Below, piece after piece: positions 15,523 through 23,913 of a stretch of DNA of 64,000 nucleotides. A program made the translations under genes and the position numbers. The stretch is from Solobacterium sp. GTDB lineage: Bacteria > Bacillota_I > Bacilli_A > Erysipelotrichales > Erysipelotrichaceae. The notes under the pieces were generated by a model. The model searched no databases. It was not told the origin of the DNA and was given only the letters and a program-made list of their open reading frames with translations. Every line of letters starts with the position of its first letter. Position 1 is the first letter of the stretch. The stretch lies in the NCBI GenBank assembly GCA_017404505.1, contig JAFRCE010000004.1, forward strand, positions 62,001 to 126,000, written 5' to 3'.

Positions 15523-16977
15523 ATGAAAAAAGAGAAGATCGGGGTGCTGATTGCAGCAGCCGGTATGTCAAAAAGAATGGGGGAACCGAAACAGCTGAAA
15601 AAGATCGGAGCCTATACTTTTCTGCAGCACATTGTCCGCCGTTTTCAGGCTGCTGAACCGGACGAGATCGTTGTGGTGACCGGCTATAAGGCGGAAGAAA
15701 CAAGAGAATCTCTTAACGGTTATCCTGTGACGTTTCTGCATAATCCCGATTATGAAAACACCCAGATGTTTGACTCTGTGGCGATCGGCCTGAAGTATCT
15801 GCTGGACCGCTGTGACCGGATCTTTTTCACACCGGTCGACGTGCCGTTTTTTGAAACCGATACGCTTTTTCTGGAAATGGCATATTCAGAAGATGCCGTT
15901 CTTCCCATATGCAGCGGCCGGATCGGCCATCCGATCTTACTGCGATCCGCCATCATTCCTTTCCTTCTCGCATGTGACAGCAGGCGCGGTCTGAAGGGAG
16001 CCCTGGACGAACTACGCAAAGATCAGATCCGCTATCTGCCCATCAATGACAAAGGCAGTGCCTATGACGCCGACACGCCGGACGACGCCGCAAAACTGCA
16101 GAAAATGATCGAGGAAAAAGATCACCGGCGGGCGGCTGTATTCGGAGCCGGTCAGGCTGGTGAAATGGTGGCGGACTGGCTGCCGGCGGAAACGGAAGTC
16201 GTCTGCTATCTGGACAATGATCAGAACAAAGCCGGAACATATCTGAATGGTATTCCGGTATGCCGACCGGACGAAATACCGGAAGAAATCACACTCGTGT
16301 ATCTTGCGGCTGTTTCAAAAGAAAGACAGAAACAGCAGAATCTGCAGCTGCGCCGTCTCGGCTATCGGGGCAGAGTCATACCGCTGTCTTCCCTGAAAGA
16401 ACACTTTGACCTGCGGCTGGCTGCTTTGCGGCAGTGCGCGAAGATGATCAGCGAAAGAAACATTGCCGGTGACTGTGCCGAACTGGGTGTGTTCCGCGGT
16501 GCTTTCGCGGCCCAGATCAGCCGCTGTTTTGAGAACCGCCATCTGTATCTGTTTGATACCTTTGCCGGTTTTGACGAGAACGATTTACAGCAGGAGACGG
16601 AAGTCCTGCAGAAATATCCTGATTTTACGAAAACCAGCATGGAACTGGTGCTTGCCGGCCTGCATCAGCCGGAAAGGGCCAGACTCATCAAAGGCCATTT
16701 TCCCGACAGTCTGAAAGACGTTCCGGATGACAGCCGCTACTGTTTTGTTTCCCTGGACTGCGACCTGGAAGTGCCGACGTATGAAGGACTTGTCTGGTTC
16801 TGGCCGCGGCTTGTCAAAGGCGGCATGATTCTGATCAACGACTATCACAGCCGTCAGTTCCCGGGTGTGAAGAAGGCGTGCGACCGTTACTGCGCGGAAC
16901 ATGACCTGTATCTGCTGCCGCTTTCCGATATCCACGGCAGTGTGATCCTGCTGAAACAGGGTGATGGAAATGACTGA
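15523..16977 (+). CDS. Three-domain protein: MocA-like transferase, Rossmann-like middle, TylF-type methyltransferase
   Basis: 484 residues from the ATG after AACGGAGTGACA. Residues 1-195 are an intact MocA-type nucleotidyltransferase (AAAGMSKRMGEPKQL, VVTGYKAEE, TPVDVPFF, GRIGHPILL) that would attach CMP to molybdopterin. Residues about 200-300 form a Rossmann-like segment (RAAVFGAGQAGEMVADW, YLDNDQNKAG, IPVCRPDEIP). Residues about 310-480 match TylF/MycF macrocin O-methyltransferases (GDCAELGVFRGAFAAQI, YLFDTFAGFDEND, VSLDCDLEVPTYEGLVWFW, ILINDYHSRQFPGVKKA). The arrangement is unusual for cofactor synthesis. I relate it to the 'DVU_1551 family NTP transferase', whose phosphatase and HD parts are here encoded by the next gene. 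Confidence 0.78.
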   Translation: MKKEKIGVLIAAAGMSKRMGEPKQLKKIGAYTFLQHIVRRFQAAEPDEIVVVTGYKAEETRESLNGYPVTFLHNPDYENTQMFDSVAIGLKYLLDRCDRIFFTPVDVPFFETDTLFLEMAYSEDAVLPICSGRIGHPILLRSAIIPFLLACDSRRGLKGALDELRKDQIRYLPINDKGSAYDADTPDDAAKLQKMIEEKDHRRAAVFGAGQAGEMVADWLPAETEVVCYLDNDQNKAGTYLNGIPVCRPDEIPEEITLVYLAAVSKERQKQQNLQLRRLGYRGRVIPLSSLKEHFDLRLAALRQCAKMISERNIAGDCAELGVFRGAFAAQISRCFENRHLYLFDTFAGFDENDLQQETEVLQKYPDFTKTSMELVLAGLHQPERARLIKGHFPDSLKDVPDDSRYCFVSLDCDLEVPTYEGLVWFWPRLVKGGMILINDYHSRQFPGVKKACDRYCAEHDLYLLPLSDIHGSVILLKQGDGND

Positions 16978-18043
16978 CATCTATCTGCTCAGACATGCGG
17001 AAACCGATGCGGGGAAAGGTCTCTGCATCGGCCGCAGGGAAACCCGGCTGAGTGAAAAAGGAAAAAAGAGAACGGCTGCTCTGGCCGGCTGGCTGAAGGA
17101 GAACCTGTCGGATGTTACGGCAGTATACACTTCGCCGCTGCAGAGGGCTGAAACGACGGCCGGTATCATTGCCCAGGCGTATGGACTTACGCCGGTATAC
17201 GACGAAGGTCTGATGGAGATCGATACCGGTGTATGGGACGGTCTCTCCTTCGCGGAAATCAAAGAACAGTATCCGGAAGAATATGAAAAGCGCGGCGCAG
17301 ATCCCTGGCATTACCGCATCGAAAACGGCGAGACGTTTGAGGAAGTGGCGCGGCGTGTGAACGATGACGTACTGCGCATCGCCGCGGGTGAAAAAACAGC
17401 CTTGATCGTGACCCACAAAGGGGCCATCAACGCACTGCGGATCCATCTGCATCAGGCAGAAGAAAACGAAATTCTGAATCTTGCCTGCGCCAATCTGTCA
17501 ATTCTGCCGCTGCGTATCAGAGACGGAATCCTTTCTGCCGTTTCGGAACCATACCGGCCGGAGGTCCTGCTGGACGATGAAATGATCCGGGAGCTTTGGC
17601 GGAAACATCAGACACCCGAACATGTTATACGGCATATGGCCGCGGTTGCCGCGTATGCGCTGCAGAGCATTGCCGGAACAAAAGGTATTTTCCATGCCGA
17701 AAGGATACGCAAGGCGGCTCTGCTGCATGATCTTGACCGTCTGCAGCCGCATCACGCCGCTGTCTGTGCCGAGTCTTTGCGCAGGGAGGGATTTTGGGAA
17801 ATCGCCGCCATGATCGCTGTGCATCACCGGGAGGAATACGATCCTGACGCCGATCTGACCGACGCCGATATTCTCTGGTATGCCGATAAATGCGTGCTGG
17901 AAGACAGGATCGTCGGCATTGAAGAGCGCTTTGCTGCCAGCCGGAAGAAATGCAAAAGTGAAGAAGCATTGATCCACCATCAGCGCCGTTATGAGAAGGC
18001 CGTGTGGATCCGTCATAAACTGGAAGAGGAGAAACAAAGATGA
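16970..18043 (+). CDS. Histidine phosphatase fused to an HD domain
   Basis: 357 residues. The N-terminal half is a phosphoglycerate-mutase-like phosphatase: LLRHAETDAG with the catalytic His, TSPLQRAETTAGI, and a second His in LIVTHKGAINALR. The C-terminal half is an HD hydrolase: HMAAVAAYALQ, AALLHDLDRL (the HD pair), AVHHREEYDPDADL and WYADKCVLEDRI. The start at 16970 is preferred because AGGG lies eight bases before it. In-frame GTG and ATG codons 6-9 bases earlier are possible. It overlaps the preceding gene by eight bases and the next by ATGA. Phosphatase and HD domains together suggest removal of phosphate or nucleotide from a cofactor intermediate (inference). Confidence 0.8.
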   Translation: MTDIYLLRHAETDAGKGLCIGRRETRLSEKGKKRTAALAGWLKENLSDVTAVYTSPLQRAETTAGIIAQAYGLTPVYDEGLMEIDTGVWDGLSFAEIKEQYPEEYEKRGADPWHYRIENGETFEEVARRVNDDVLRIAAGEKTALIVTHKGAINALRIHLHQAEENEILNLACANLSILPLRIRDGILSAVSEPYRPEVLLDDEMIRELWRKHQTPEHVIRHMAAVAAYALQSIAGTKGIFHAERIRKAALLHDLDRLQPHHAAVCAESLRREGFWEIAAMIAVHHREEYDPDADLTDADILWYADKCVLEDRIVGIEERFAASRKKCKSEEALIHHQRRYEKAVWIRHKLEEEKQR

Positions 18044-19068
18044 AACTGATGAAAACCGTAGACGCCGTAGGACAGATGCTGTGTCATGACATGACGCAGA
18101 TCATTCCCGGCGAATTCAAAGGCCCGCTGTTCCGCAAGGGGCATATTGTAACGGAAGAAGACATTCCTCTTCTTTTGAGTATCGGCAAGGATCATATTTA
18201 TGTATGGGAAGTCAACGAATCCATGCTGCATGAAGATGAAGCGGCTGAGATCCTGTATCAGATCTGCACCAACGGATCGTCTTCCTTTGAAAAGACAGCA
18301 CCCAAGGAAGGCAAGATCGAAGTGATCGCGGCCATGGACGGCCTGCTGAAAATCGACCGCAAACGGCTGTATGCGGTCAACTCCATTGGGGAAATGATGA
18401 TCGCCTCAAGACACGGCGACACGGCTGTCAAAGCCGGTGACCGCCTGGCCGGCACCCGCGTCATTCCGCTGATCATTGAAAAAGAAAAAATGGCAGCTGC
18501 TGAAAAAGCGACGGAAGGGGCGCCGATTTTCACCCTGAAGCCGTTTGTCAAAAAGAAGATCGGTCTGATCACGACCGGCAACGAAGTATACTACGGCCGC
18601 ATCGAAGACAAGTTCACACCGGTCATCAAGGCGAAACTGAAGGCATTCGGGGCGGAAGTCGTGTTCCACAAGCTCAGCAGCGACGACGTCGAACTGGAAA
18701 CTTCACTGATACAGGAAGCACTGGCAGCCGACGTTGACATGGTCATCTGCACCGGAGGCATGAGTGTCGACCCGGATGACCGCACACCGGCGGCGATCCG
18801 CGCGGCTGCCGACGAAGTGATCACCTACGGCGCGCCTGTTCTGCCCGGCGCGATGTTCATGCTTGCCTATAAAGGCGAAAAGCGGATTCCGATCTGCGGC
18901 CTGCCGGGCTGTGTCATGTACGCGAAGCGGACGATCTTTGATCTGATGCTGCCAAGACTGCTGGCGGACGATCCGATCACCAAAGAAGAAATTGACCGTC
19001 TCGGTGAAGGCGGCTACTGCCTGAACTGTCAGGTCTGCACGTATCCGAACTGCGGTTTCGGAAAATGA
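18040..19068 (+). CDS. MoeA-like molybdopterin-binding protein with a C-terminal Cys4 motif
   Basis: 342 residues. The core matches the molybdopterin-binding domain of MoeA/MogA (KKKIGLITTGNEVYYGRI, VVFHKLSSDDVE, DMVICTGGMSVDPDDRTPAA, PVLPGAMFMLAY, PICGLPGCVMY). It would bind adenylylated molybdopterin and help insert molybdate. It ends with four cysteines, C327, C330, C333 and C338 (CLNCQVC, then YPNCGFGK), which ordinary MoeA lacks and which could hold a 4Fe-4S cluster or zinc. It starts within the ATGA overlap and is followed at 11 bases by the XdhC-type gene. Confidence 0.82.
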   Translation: MKLMKTVDAVGQMLCHDMTQIIPGEFKGPLFRKGHIVTEEDIPLLLSIGKDHIYVWEVNESMLHEDEAAEILYQICTNGSSSFEKTAPKEGKIEVIAAMDGLLKIDRKRLYAVNSIGEMMIASRHGDTAVKAGDRLAGTRVIPLIIEKEKMAAAEKATEGAPIFTLKPFVKKKIGLITTGNEVYYGRIEDKFTPVIKAKLKAFGAEVVFHKLSSDDVELETSLIQEALAADVDMVICTGGMSVDPDDRTPAAIRAAADEVITYGAPVLPGAMFMLAYKGEKRIPICGLPGCVMYAKRTIFDLMLPRLLADDPITKEEIDRLGEGGYCLNCQVCTYPNCGFGK

Positions 19069-19079
19069 GAGGTTGAATT

Positions 19080-20105
19080 ATGACAAAGTATTTTGAACTG
19101 ATCGAACGTTCCGACAGCAACCGCCAGTACCGTTCCGCAACGGTTGTCGGCGGTGATAATACCGGTGAAAAGATCCTTCTGGAAAACGGCACGGTCATTT
19201 TCAGCAGCGGCAGTTTCCTGCCGGAACATACAGAAGAGATCATGAACGCTGGCAATTCATCCCTTGCCGTGATTGACGGCCGGCCTGTTTATATTGAAAT
19301 CGCCGGTTCTGAGAACCGGATGGTGATCTGCGGCGCCGGTCATGTGGCGATGCCGATCATCAAAATCGCAAAGCTGGTCGGTTTTCACGTAACCGTGATT
19401 GACGATCGGAAAGAGTTTACCGACAAGGCACTGGCCGCCGGAGCCGATGTTGTCATCACCGGTGAATTCGAAGCGGCACTTGATACCATCGAAGGAAACG
19501 AACACACCTTCTTTGTCGTCGTGACCCGCGGCCACAGCTATGACACCAACTGTCTGCGCTCGATCCTGAAAAAGAACTACGCATATCTTGGCGCCATGGG
19601 ATCATCCCGCCGCATCGCGATCGTCAAGCAGGATCTGATCAACGAAGGTTTTCCAGAAGAACAGGTCAATGCCATGTATTCACCGATCGGCCTGAAAATC
19701 AAATCCGATACACCGGAAGAAATCGCCGTTTCCATACTGGCGGAAATCATCATGGTCAAAAACAGTCATAAGGACATCATCTTCCCGCGGCCCATCCTCG
19801 ACAGGATCCTCGGCAGCCATCATCAGGAAAAGATGGCCGGCCACCGCATGCTGTGCACGATCGTGGAAAAGCAGGGAGCGGCGCCGCGGGAAGTCGGCAG
19901 CCGCATGCTGTACAGCGATCAGGGAGAACAGACCGGCACGATCGGCGGCGGTCTGATGGAACACCTCGTCAAGAAAAAAGCGGACGAAATGTTCGCCCAG
20001 GGAATTCATTACAGCCTGTCGCATTTCAGTCTGAGTGCTGATGCGGCTTCAAAGGAAGGAGAAGTATGCGGCGGTGATATCGATGTTTTCCTGGAGGAAG
20101 TATAA
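19080..20105 (+). CDS. XdhC-family aldehyde oxidoreductase maturation factor
   Basis: 341 residues. XdhC proteins bind the molybdenum cofactor, promote its sulfuration and deliver it to xanthine-dehydrogenase-type enzymes. The Rossmann part comes first (MVICGAGHVAMPIIKIAKL, VTVIDDRKEF, VVVTRGHSYD, YLGAMGSSRRIAIVKQDL, SPIGLKIKSDTPEEIAVSI). The CoxI/XdhC part follows (CTIVEKQGAAPREVGSRML, GTIGGGLMEHLV, EGEVCGGDIDVFLEEV). That reversed domain order fits the variant I recall from Mop gene clusters. Its target here is most likely the oxidoreductase at 2972-5719. Confidence 0.88.
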   Translation: MTKYFELIERSDSNRQYRSATVVGGDNTGEKILLENGTVIFSSGSFLPEHTEEIMNAGNSSLAVIDGRPVYIEIAGSENRMVICGAGHVAMPIIKIAKLVGFHVTVIDDRKEFTDKALAAGADVVITGEFEAALDTIEGNEHTFFVVVTRGHSYDTNCLRSILKKNYAYLGAMGSSRRIAIVKQDLINEGFPEEQVNAMYSPIGLKIKSDTPEEIAVSILAEIIMVKNSHKDIIFPRPILDRILGSHHQEKMAGHRMLCTIVEKQGAAPREVGSRMLYSDQGEQTGTIGGGLMEHLVKKKADEMFAQGIHYSLSHFSLSADAASKEGEVCGGDIDVFLEEV

Positions 20106-20108
20106 GCC

Positions 20109-21086
20109 ATGCAAGATCAGTATCAGCGAAATATAGACTATATGCGGGTGTCCATTACTGACCGCTGCAATCTGCGCTGTCAGTACTGTATGCCAAATGA
20201 TATCACGCTGCTGCCGATGGACATGATTCTTACCTATGAGGAGATCCTCGACGTGATCCGCCAGGCAGCAACGCTCGGCATCCGCAAGATCAAGGTAACC
20301 GGCGGAGAACCGCTGGTCAGGAAAAACTGCCCGGATCTGATCCGGGAGATCAAAAACATCGACGGCATCGAAAAAGTCACCCTGACGACCAACGGCATTC
20401 TTCTGCCGCGGTTTGTTGACGAACTGAAGGACATCGGCATCGACGGCATCAATATATCCCTGGACACGCTGCGCACGGACCGCTTCGCGGCAATCACCGG
20501 CTTTGACGCTCTCGCGCAGGTTTTGAAAGGCATTGACGCGTCTCTTGCAGCCGGTATCAGCACCAAAATCAACACGGTCCTGCAGAAGGGCGTCAATGAC
20601 GATGAGTGGATCGATCTCATGAAACTGGCGGAAGACAGAAAACTGGATGTCCGTTTCATTGAACTGATGCCGATCGGCTACGGTGACAAGGAGCGCGGCA
20701 TCAACGATCACGAACTGCGGGGAAAAATCCGGGATATGTATCCCGGAACAGAAGAGGATACAAGCGTCCATGGCAACGGTCCGGCCACCTATATCCGGAT
20801 TCCCGGTTTTAAAGGCGGGGTTGGTTTTATCGCGGCAATCAACGAAAAGTTCTGTCAGGACTGCAACCGCATCCGGCTGACCTGTACCGGCCGCATCAAG
20901 CCATGTCTCTGCTATGGTGAATCGTTTGACCTGCGGGAAATTCTCCGCACCAGGGAAGGCGAAGAAAGAGATACAGAGCTCAGAGAAACACTGCGAAAGG
21001 CAATTCTCTATAAACCGAAGGAGCACTGCTTTGAACAGAGCAGTCAGATCACGGAAAAGAAAAAGATGTCTCAGATCGGAGGATGA
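20109..21086 (+). CDS. moaA: GTP 3',8-cyclase
   Basis: 325 residues, radical SAM enzyme for the first step of molybdopterin synthesis. The N-terminal cluster motif is CNLRCQYCMP, with KVTGGEPLVRKN. The C-terminal GTP-binding cluster has CQDCNRIRLTCTGRIKPCL, and the chain ends in the GG that MoaA needs for activity (MSQIGG). It sits three bases after the XdhC gene and three bases before the MOSC-MogA fusion. Confidence 0.95.
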   Translation: MQDQYQRNIDYMRVSITDRCNLRCQYCMPNDITLLPMDMILTYEEILDVIRQAATLGIRKIKVTGGEPLVRKNCPDLIREIKNIDGIEKVTLTTNGILLPRFVDELKDIGIDGINISLDTLRTDRFAAITGFDALAQVLKGIDASLAAGISTKINTVLQKGVNDDEWIDLMKLAEDRKLDVRFIELMPIGYGDKERGINDHELRGKIRDMYPGTEEDTSVHGNGPATYIRIPGFKGGVGFIAAINEKFCQDCNRIRLTCTGRIKPCLCYGESFDLREILRTREGEERDTELRETLRKAILYKPKEHCFEQSSQITEKKKMSQIGG

Positions 21087-21089
21087 TGT

Positions 21090-22013
21090 ATGGGAAAAGT
21101 AGTTGCTGTCTGCATCAGTGACCGGCGCGGCATTCAGAAACATACCGTCGCAGAAGCAAAGCTGAAGGAAAACTGGGGCATTGAAGGCGACGCGCATGCC
21201 GGAAACTGGCACCGTCAGGTTTCATTGCTGGCGTTTGAGAAGATCGATGAATTCTGTCAGAAAGGCGCGGATGTTGATTTCGGCGCTTTCGGTGAGAATA
21301 TCATCACAAGGGGATTTGATCTCAGGGCGATTCCGGTCGACAGTGAGATCCGCATCGGTGACTGTCTTCTGCGCCTGACCCAGATCGGCAAGGAATGCCA
21401 CGACCACTGCGCGATCTTCAATCAGGTCGGTGACTGCATCATGCCGCGGGAAGGTGTCTTCGCGGAAGTCCTGAAGGGCGGCACGATCCGTTCCGGTGAT
21501 GAAATCGAGATCACACCGCCGGCGGATGACAGACCGTTCAGCGCCGCGGTGATCACCCTCAGCGACCGGGCGTATAAAAAAGAATACGAAGACCGCAGCG
21601 GTCCGGTGATCAGGGAAATCCTGAGTGAAAACGGCTACCGGGTGATCGAGCAGATCCTGCTGCCGGATGAGAAAGGCATGCTGAAGCAGCAGCTGATCCG
21701 GCTGGCTGATCAGCGGCAGGTCAACGTCATCTTCACGACCGGCGGCACCGGTTTCTCACGCCGTGATATTACCCCGGAAGCGACCATCGAAGTCTGTGAC
21801 CGGATGGCACCCGGCATTGCCGAAGCGATGCGGGCGGGCTCCATGCAGATCACGCCGAAAGCCATGCTTTCAAGACAGGTTTCCGGGATCCGCAAGGGAA
21901 CGCTGATCGTCAATCTTCCCGGCAGTCCGAAAGCCTGCCGTGAGGATCTGGATATCATCCTGCCGGCGCTCGGCCATGGACTGGGCATCCTGCGCGGCAG
22001 TGACACGGACTGA
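21090..22013 (+). CDS. MOSC domain fused to MogA-type molybdopterin adenylyltransferase
   Basis: 307 residues. Residues 1-140 form a MOSC domain (GIEGDAHAGNWHRQVSLL, FGAFGENIITRG, GKECHDHCAIF with likely persulfide Cys), a fold that carries sulfur or binds cofactor. Residues about 150-300 form the MogA/MoaB domain (AAVITLSDRAYKKEYEDRSG, VIFTTGGTGFSRRDITPEAT, LIVNLPGSPKACRED), which adenylylates molybdopterin. The fusion joins cofactor activation and sulfur handling in one chain. It is the last gene of the island. Confidence 0.88.
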   Translation: MGKVVAVCISDRRGIQKHTVAEAKLKENWGIEGDAHAGNWHRQVSLLAFEKIDEFCQKGADVDFGAFGENIITRGFDLRAIPVDSEIRIGDCLLRLTQIGKECHDHCAIFNQVGDCIMPREGVFAEVLKGGTIRSGDEIEITPPADDRPFSAAVITLSDRAYKKEYEDRSGPVIREILSENGYRVIEQILLPDEKGMLKQQLIRLADQRQVNVIFTTGGTGFSRRDITPEATIEVCDRMAPGIAEAMRAGSMQITPKAMLSRQVSGIRKGTLIVNLPGSPKACREDLDIILPALGHGLGILRGSDTD

Positions 22014-22035
22014 AGAACAGAAAACGAGGCAAGTC

Positions 22036-22968
22036 ATGAAACATACATTTTTATGCGGCACCTATACGGAAAAAGGCAGTGAAGGGATCTACCGCTTCAC
22101 ATTTGAAGACGGCAACGTGGCAAAGGCGGATCTTTTCTGTAAGATCGCCGATCCCAAATATATCAGTGTGCAGAACGGCCTGGTGGCAAGCGCCGCGTCT
22201 TTCGAAGATGGCTGCGGCATTGCCGTCATCGACAAAAACGGAACCGTTGTTGACAAGGCTGTCTTTGAACAGCAGCCATCCTGTTTTGTCAGCTGGCATG
22301 AAGACAGGATCTACTGCACCAATTACCATGCCGGACATTTTACCGTACTGGCCTGGCAGGATGGAAAACTGGCGGTCATCAAAACCGTGACCATCCGGGA
22401 AAAAGCGGGCTGCCATCAGGTGATCTTCGGCAAAGACCGCTTCCTCGTGCCATGTCTGCTGATCGATGAAGTGCGTATGTTCTCCTATGATCTTGAACCA
22501 CTGGGAACGATTTCCTTTGCGGAAGGCACCGGCCCGCGCCACGGCATCTTCAATAAAGATTACACCGCGCTGTATCTGACCAGTGAACTGAGCAACGAGC
22601 TGTTTGAAATCGATCCGGCTTCATGGACTGTGAAGCGGCAGATCAGCGTACTGCCGGAAGGCCGGACGCATGAAAAGGACGGTGCGGCGATCCGTCTTTC
22701 GGAAGACGAAAAGACGGTCTATGTATCCACCCGCACCATCGACATTGTCACGTCTGTGGATACGGAAACGTTTGCGGTAAAGCAGATCGTTTCCTGCGGC
22801 GGCCAGCATCCCCGTGATATCTACCGTTTTGAAAACTGGCTGCTCAGTGCCAACCGTTTCAGCAACGATATCTGTGTGTTCCCGATCCGGGTGGACGGAA
22901 CGCTGGGGGAAATGTGCAGTAAAACAGAAGTAATCCAGGGCGTCTCGCTGGCGGTACTGGATCAGTGA
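22036..22968 (+). CDS. Lactonase-family seven-bladed propeller protein (6-phosphogluconolactonase-like)
   Basis: 310 residues from the ATG after CGAGGCAAGTC. An in-frame start at 21940 lies inside the preceding gene. HTFLCGTYTEKGSEGIYRF at the start, GTGPRHGIFNKDYTALYLTSELSNE in the middle and GQHPRDIYRFENWLLSANRFSNDICVF near the end are the recurring propeller motifs of the YbhE/Pgl lactonase family. The chain is somewhat shorter than usual. Other members hydrolyse 6-phosphogluconolactone or muconolactone, so the substrate is open. It lies 22 bases after the molybdenum operon and may be co-transcribed. Confidence 0.8.
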   Translation: MKHTFLCGTYTEKGSEGIYRFTFEDGNVAKADLFCKIADPKYISVQNGLVASAASFEDGCGIAVIDKNGTVVDKAVFEQQPSCFVSWHEDRIYCTNYHAGHFTVLAWQDGKLAVIKTVTIREKAGCHQVIFGKDRFLVPCLLIDEVRMFSYDLEPLGTISFAEGTGPRHGIFNKDYTALYLTSELSNELFEIDPASWTVKRQISVLPEGRTHEKDGAAIRLSEDEKTVYVSTRTIDIVTSVDTETFAVKQIVSCGGQHPRDIYRFENWLLSANRFSNDICVFPIRVDGTLGEMCSKTEVIQGVSLAVLDQ

Positions 22969-22990
22969 AAGGAACTCCGGTTCCTTTTTT
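22968..22990 (+). terminator. Intrinsic terminator ending the molybdenum/lactonase region
   Basis: Stem AAAGGAAC / GTTCCTTT with a TCCG loop, followed by TTTCTTT. Confidence 0.8.
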
Positions 22991-23013
22991 CTTTCTCAGG
23001 GAAAGGCATAGTT

Positions 23014-23022
23014 TGTTATAAT
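23014..23022 (+). promoter_or_regulatory. Extended -10 promoter giving a leaderless start
   Basis: TGTTATAAT ends only 6 bases before the kinase ATG at 23029. Initiation at the normal distance would place the first transcribed base at or next to the A of the start codon. Confidence 0.65.
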
Positions 23023-23028
23023 CGAGTC

Positions 23029-23907
23029 ATGGAAAAAATGATGATCATCGGTCCGGTTGTGACGGACATTATCAGCTATGTGGCGAAGCTGCCACGCGGC
23101 AACGAAGAAATGGTAATTGACGGCTATGAGCAGCGGGTGGACGGAATGGGATATCATACCGCTCTGCTGATGAGCCTGTTTCATTTTCCCTATGAAATGT
23201 TTGCCGACTGCGGCAGCGGTGTCTACGGCACGGCTGCTTATGATACCTGTGTTGAGGAAGGTCTGGAAGTCAAACAGAACAATCCCGGGATCGCCGGCTG
23301 CACATACCATGTCGTTGATCCGGAAGGCAATTATCAGTATTTCTGCGTGCCCGGTGTGGAGTATGACTTTGATCCGGACATGATGCAGGAAATCGATCTG
23401 AAACAGTTTGGCTCCATTGCTTTAAGCGGAGACATGTTCTGCGGCGAAGGGGCCGACGAACTGATGGAAATGCTCAGGGAAGCGGAACTGCCGATTTATT
23501 TTCAGTGCGGCCTGCGCATTGACGAAGCGGGGGAAAACGTGCTGTCTTCCCTGTATGCCCTCAATCCTGTTTTACTGCTGAATGAAGCGGATGCCTGCTA
23601 TCTGAACGGCAAAGAGGAAGCGGCGGATATCATTGCCGCAAAACTGTATCAGAAGACCCAGGCACCGGTCGTCATTCTCCGGGAGGAAGGAGCGTACTGC
23701 CACGACGGGAAAGAAAACTTCATGGCACCGCTGGACGGAAGTGTGAACAGCGACGCTTTCTTTGCGTCTTTCCTGAGCGCGCGGTGTGCCGGTGTCGATT
23801 TCAAAAACGCCCTCGTTTTCGCCGGTGAATGCATGGACATGGATGAAACGGAAGAAACTCTGCAGAGATACCGTGAACGGCTGGCGGCGATGATCATGCA
23901 AAAATAA
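23029..23907 (+). CDS. PfkB-family carbohydrate kinase-like protein
   Basis: 292 residues with the ribokinase/PfkB outline: an N-terminal MMIIGPVVTDIISYV and RVDGMGYHTALLMSLF (in place of GGxxxN), LNEADACYLNG, and a C-terminal VILREEGAYCHDG followed by GSVNSDAFFASFLSARCAG. In active kinases the last motif is DTTGAGDAF. Here the anion-hole Gly-Ala-Gly is replaced, although the catalytic Asp remains, so activity is uncertain. No ribosome site precedes the ATG, and the promoter suggests a leaderless message. The P-type ATPase follows after six bases. Confidence 0.78.
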   Translation: MEKMMIIGPVVTDIISYVAKLPRGNEEMVIDGYEQRVDGMGYHTALLMSLFHFPYEMFADCGSGVYGTAAYDTCVEEGLEVKQNNPGIAGCTYHVVDPEGNYQYFCVPGVEYDFDPDMMQEIDLKQFGSIALSGDMFCGEGADELMEMLREAELPIYFQCGLRIDEAGENVLSSLYALNPVLLLNEADACYLNGKEEAADIIAAKLYQKTQAPVVILREEGAYCHDGKENFMAPLDGSVNSDAFFASFLSARCAGVDFKNALVFAGECMDMDETEETLQRYRERLAAMIMQK

Positions 23908-23913
23908 ATCACT

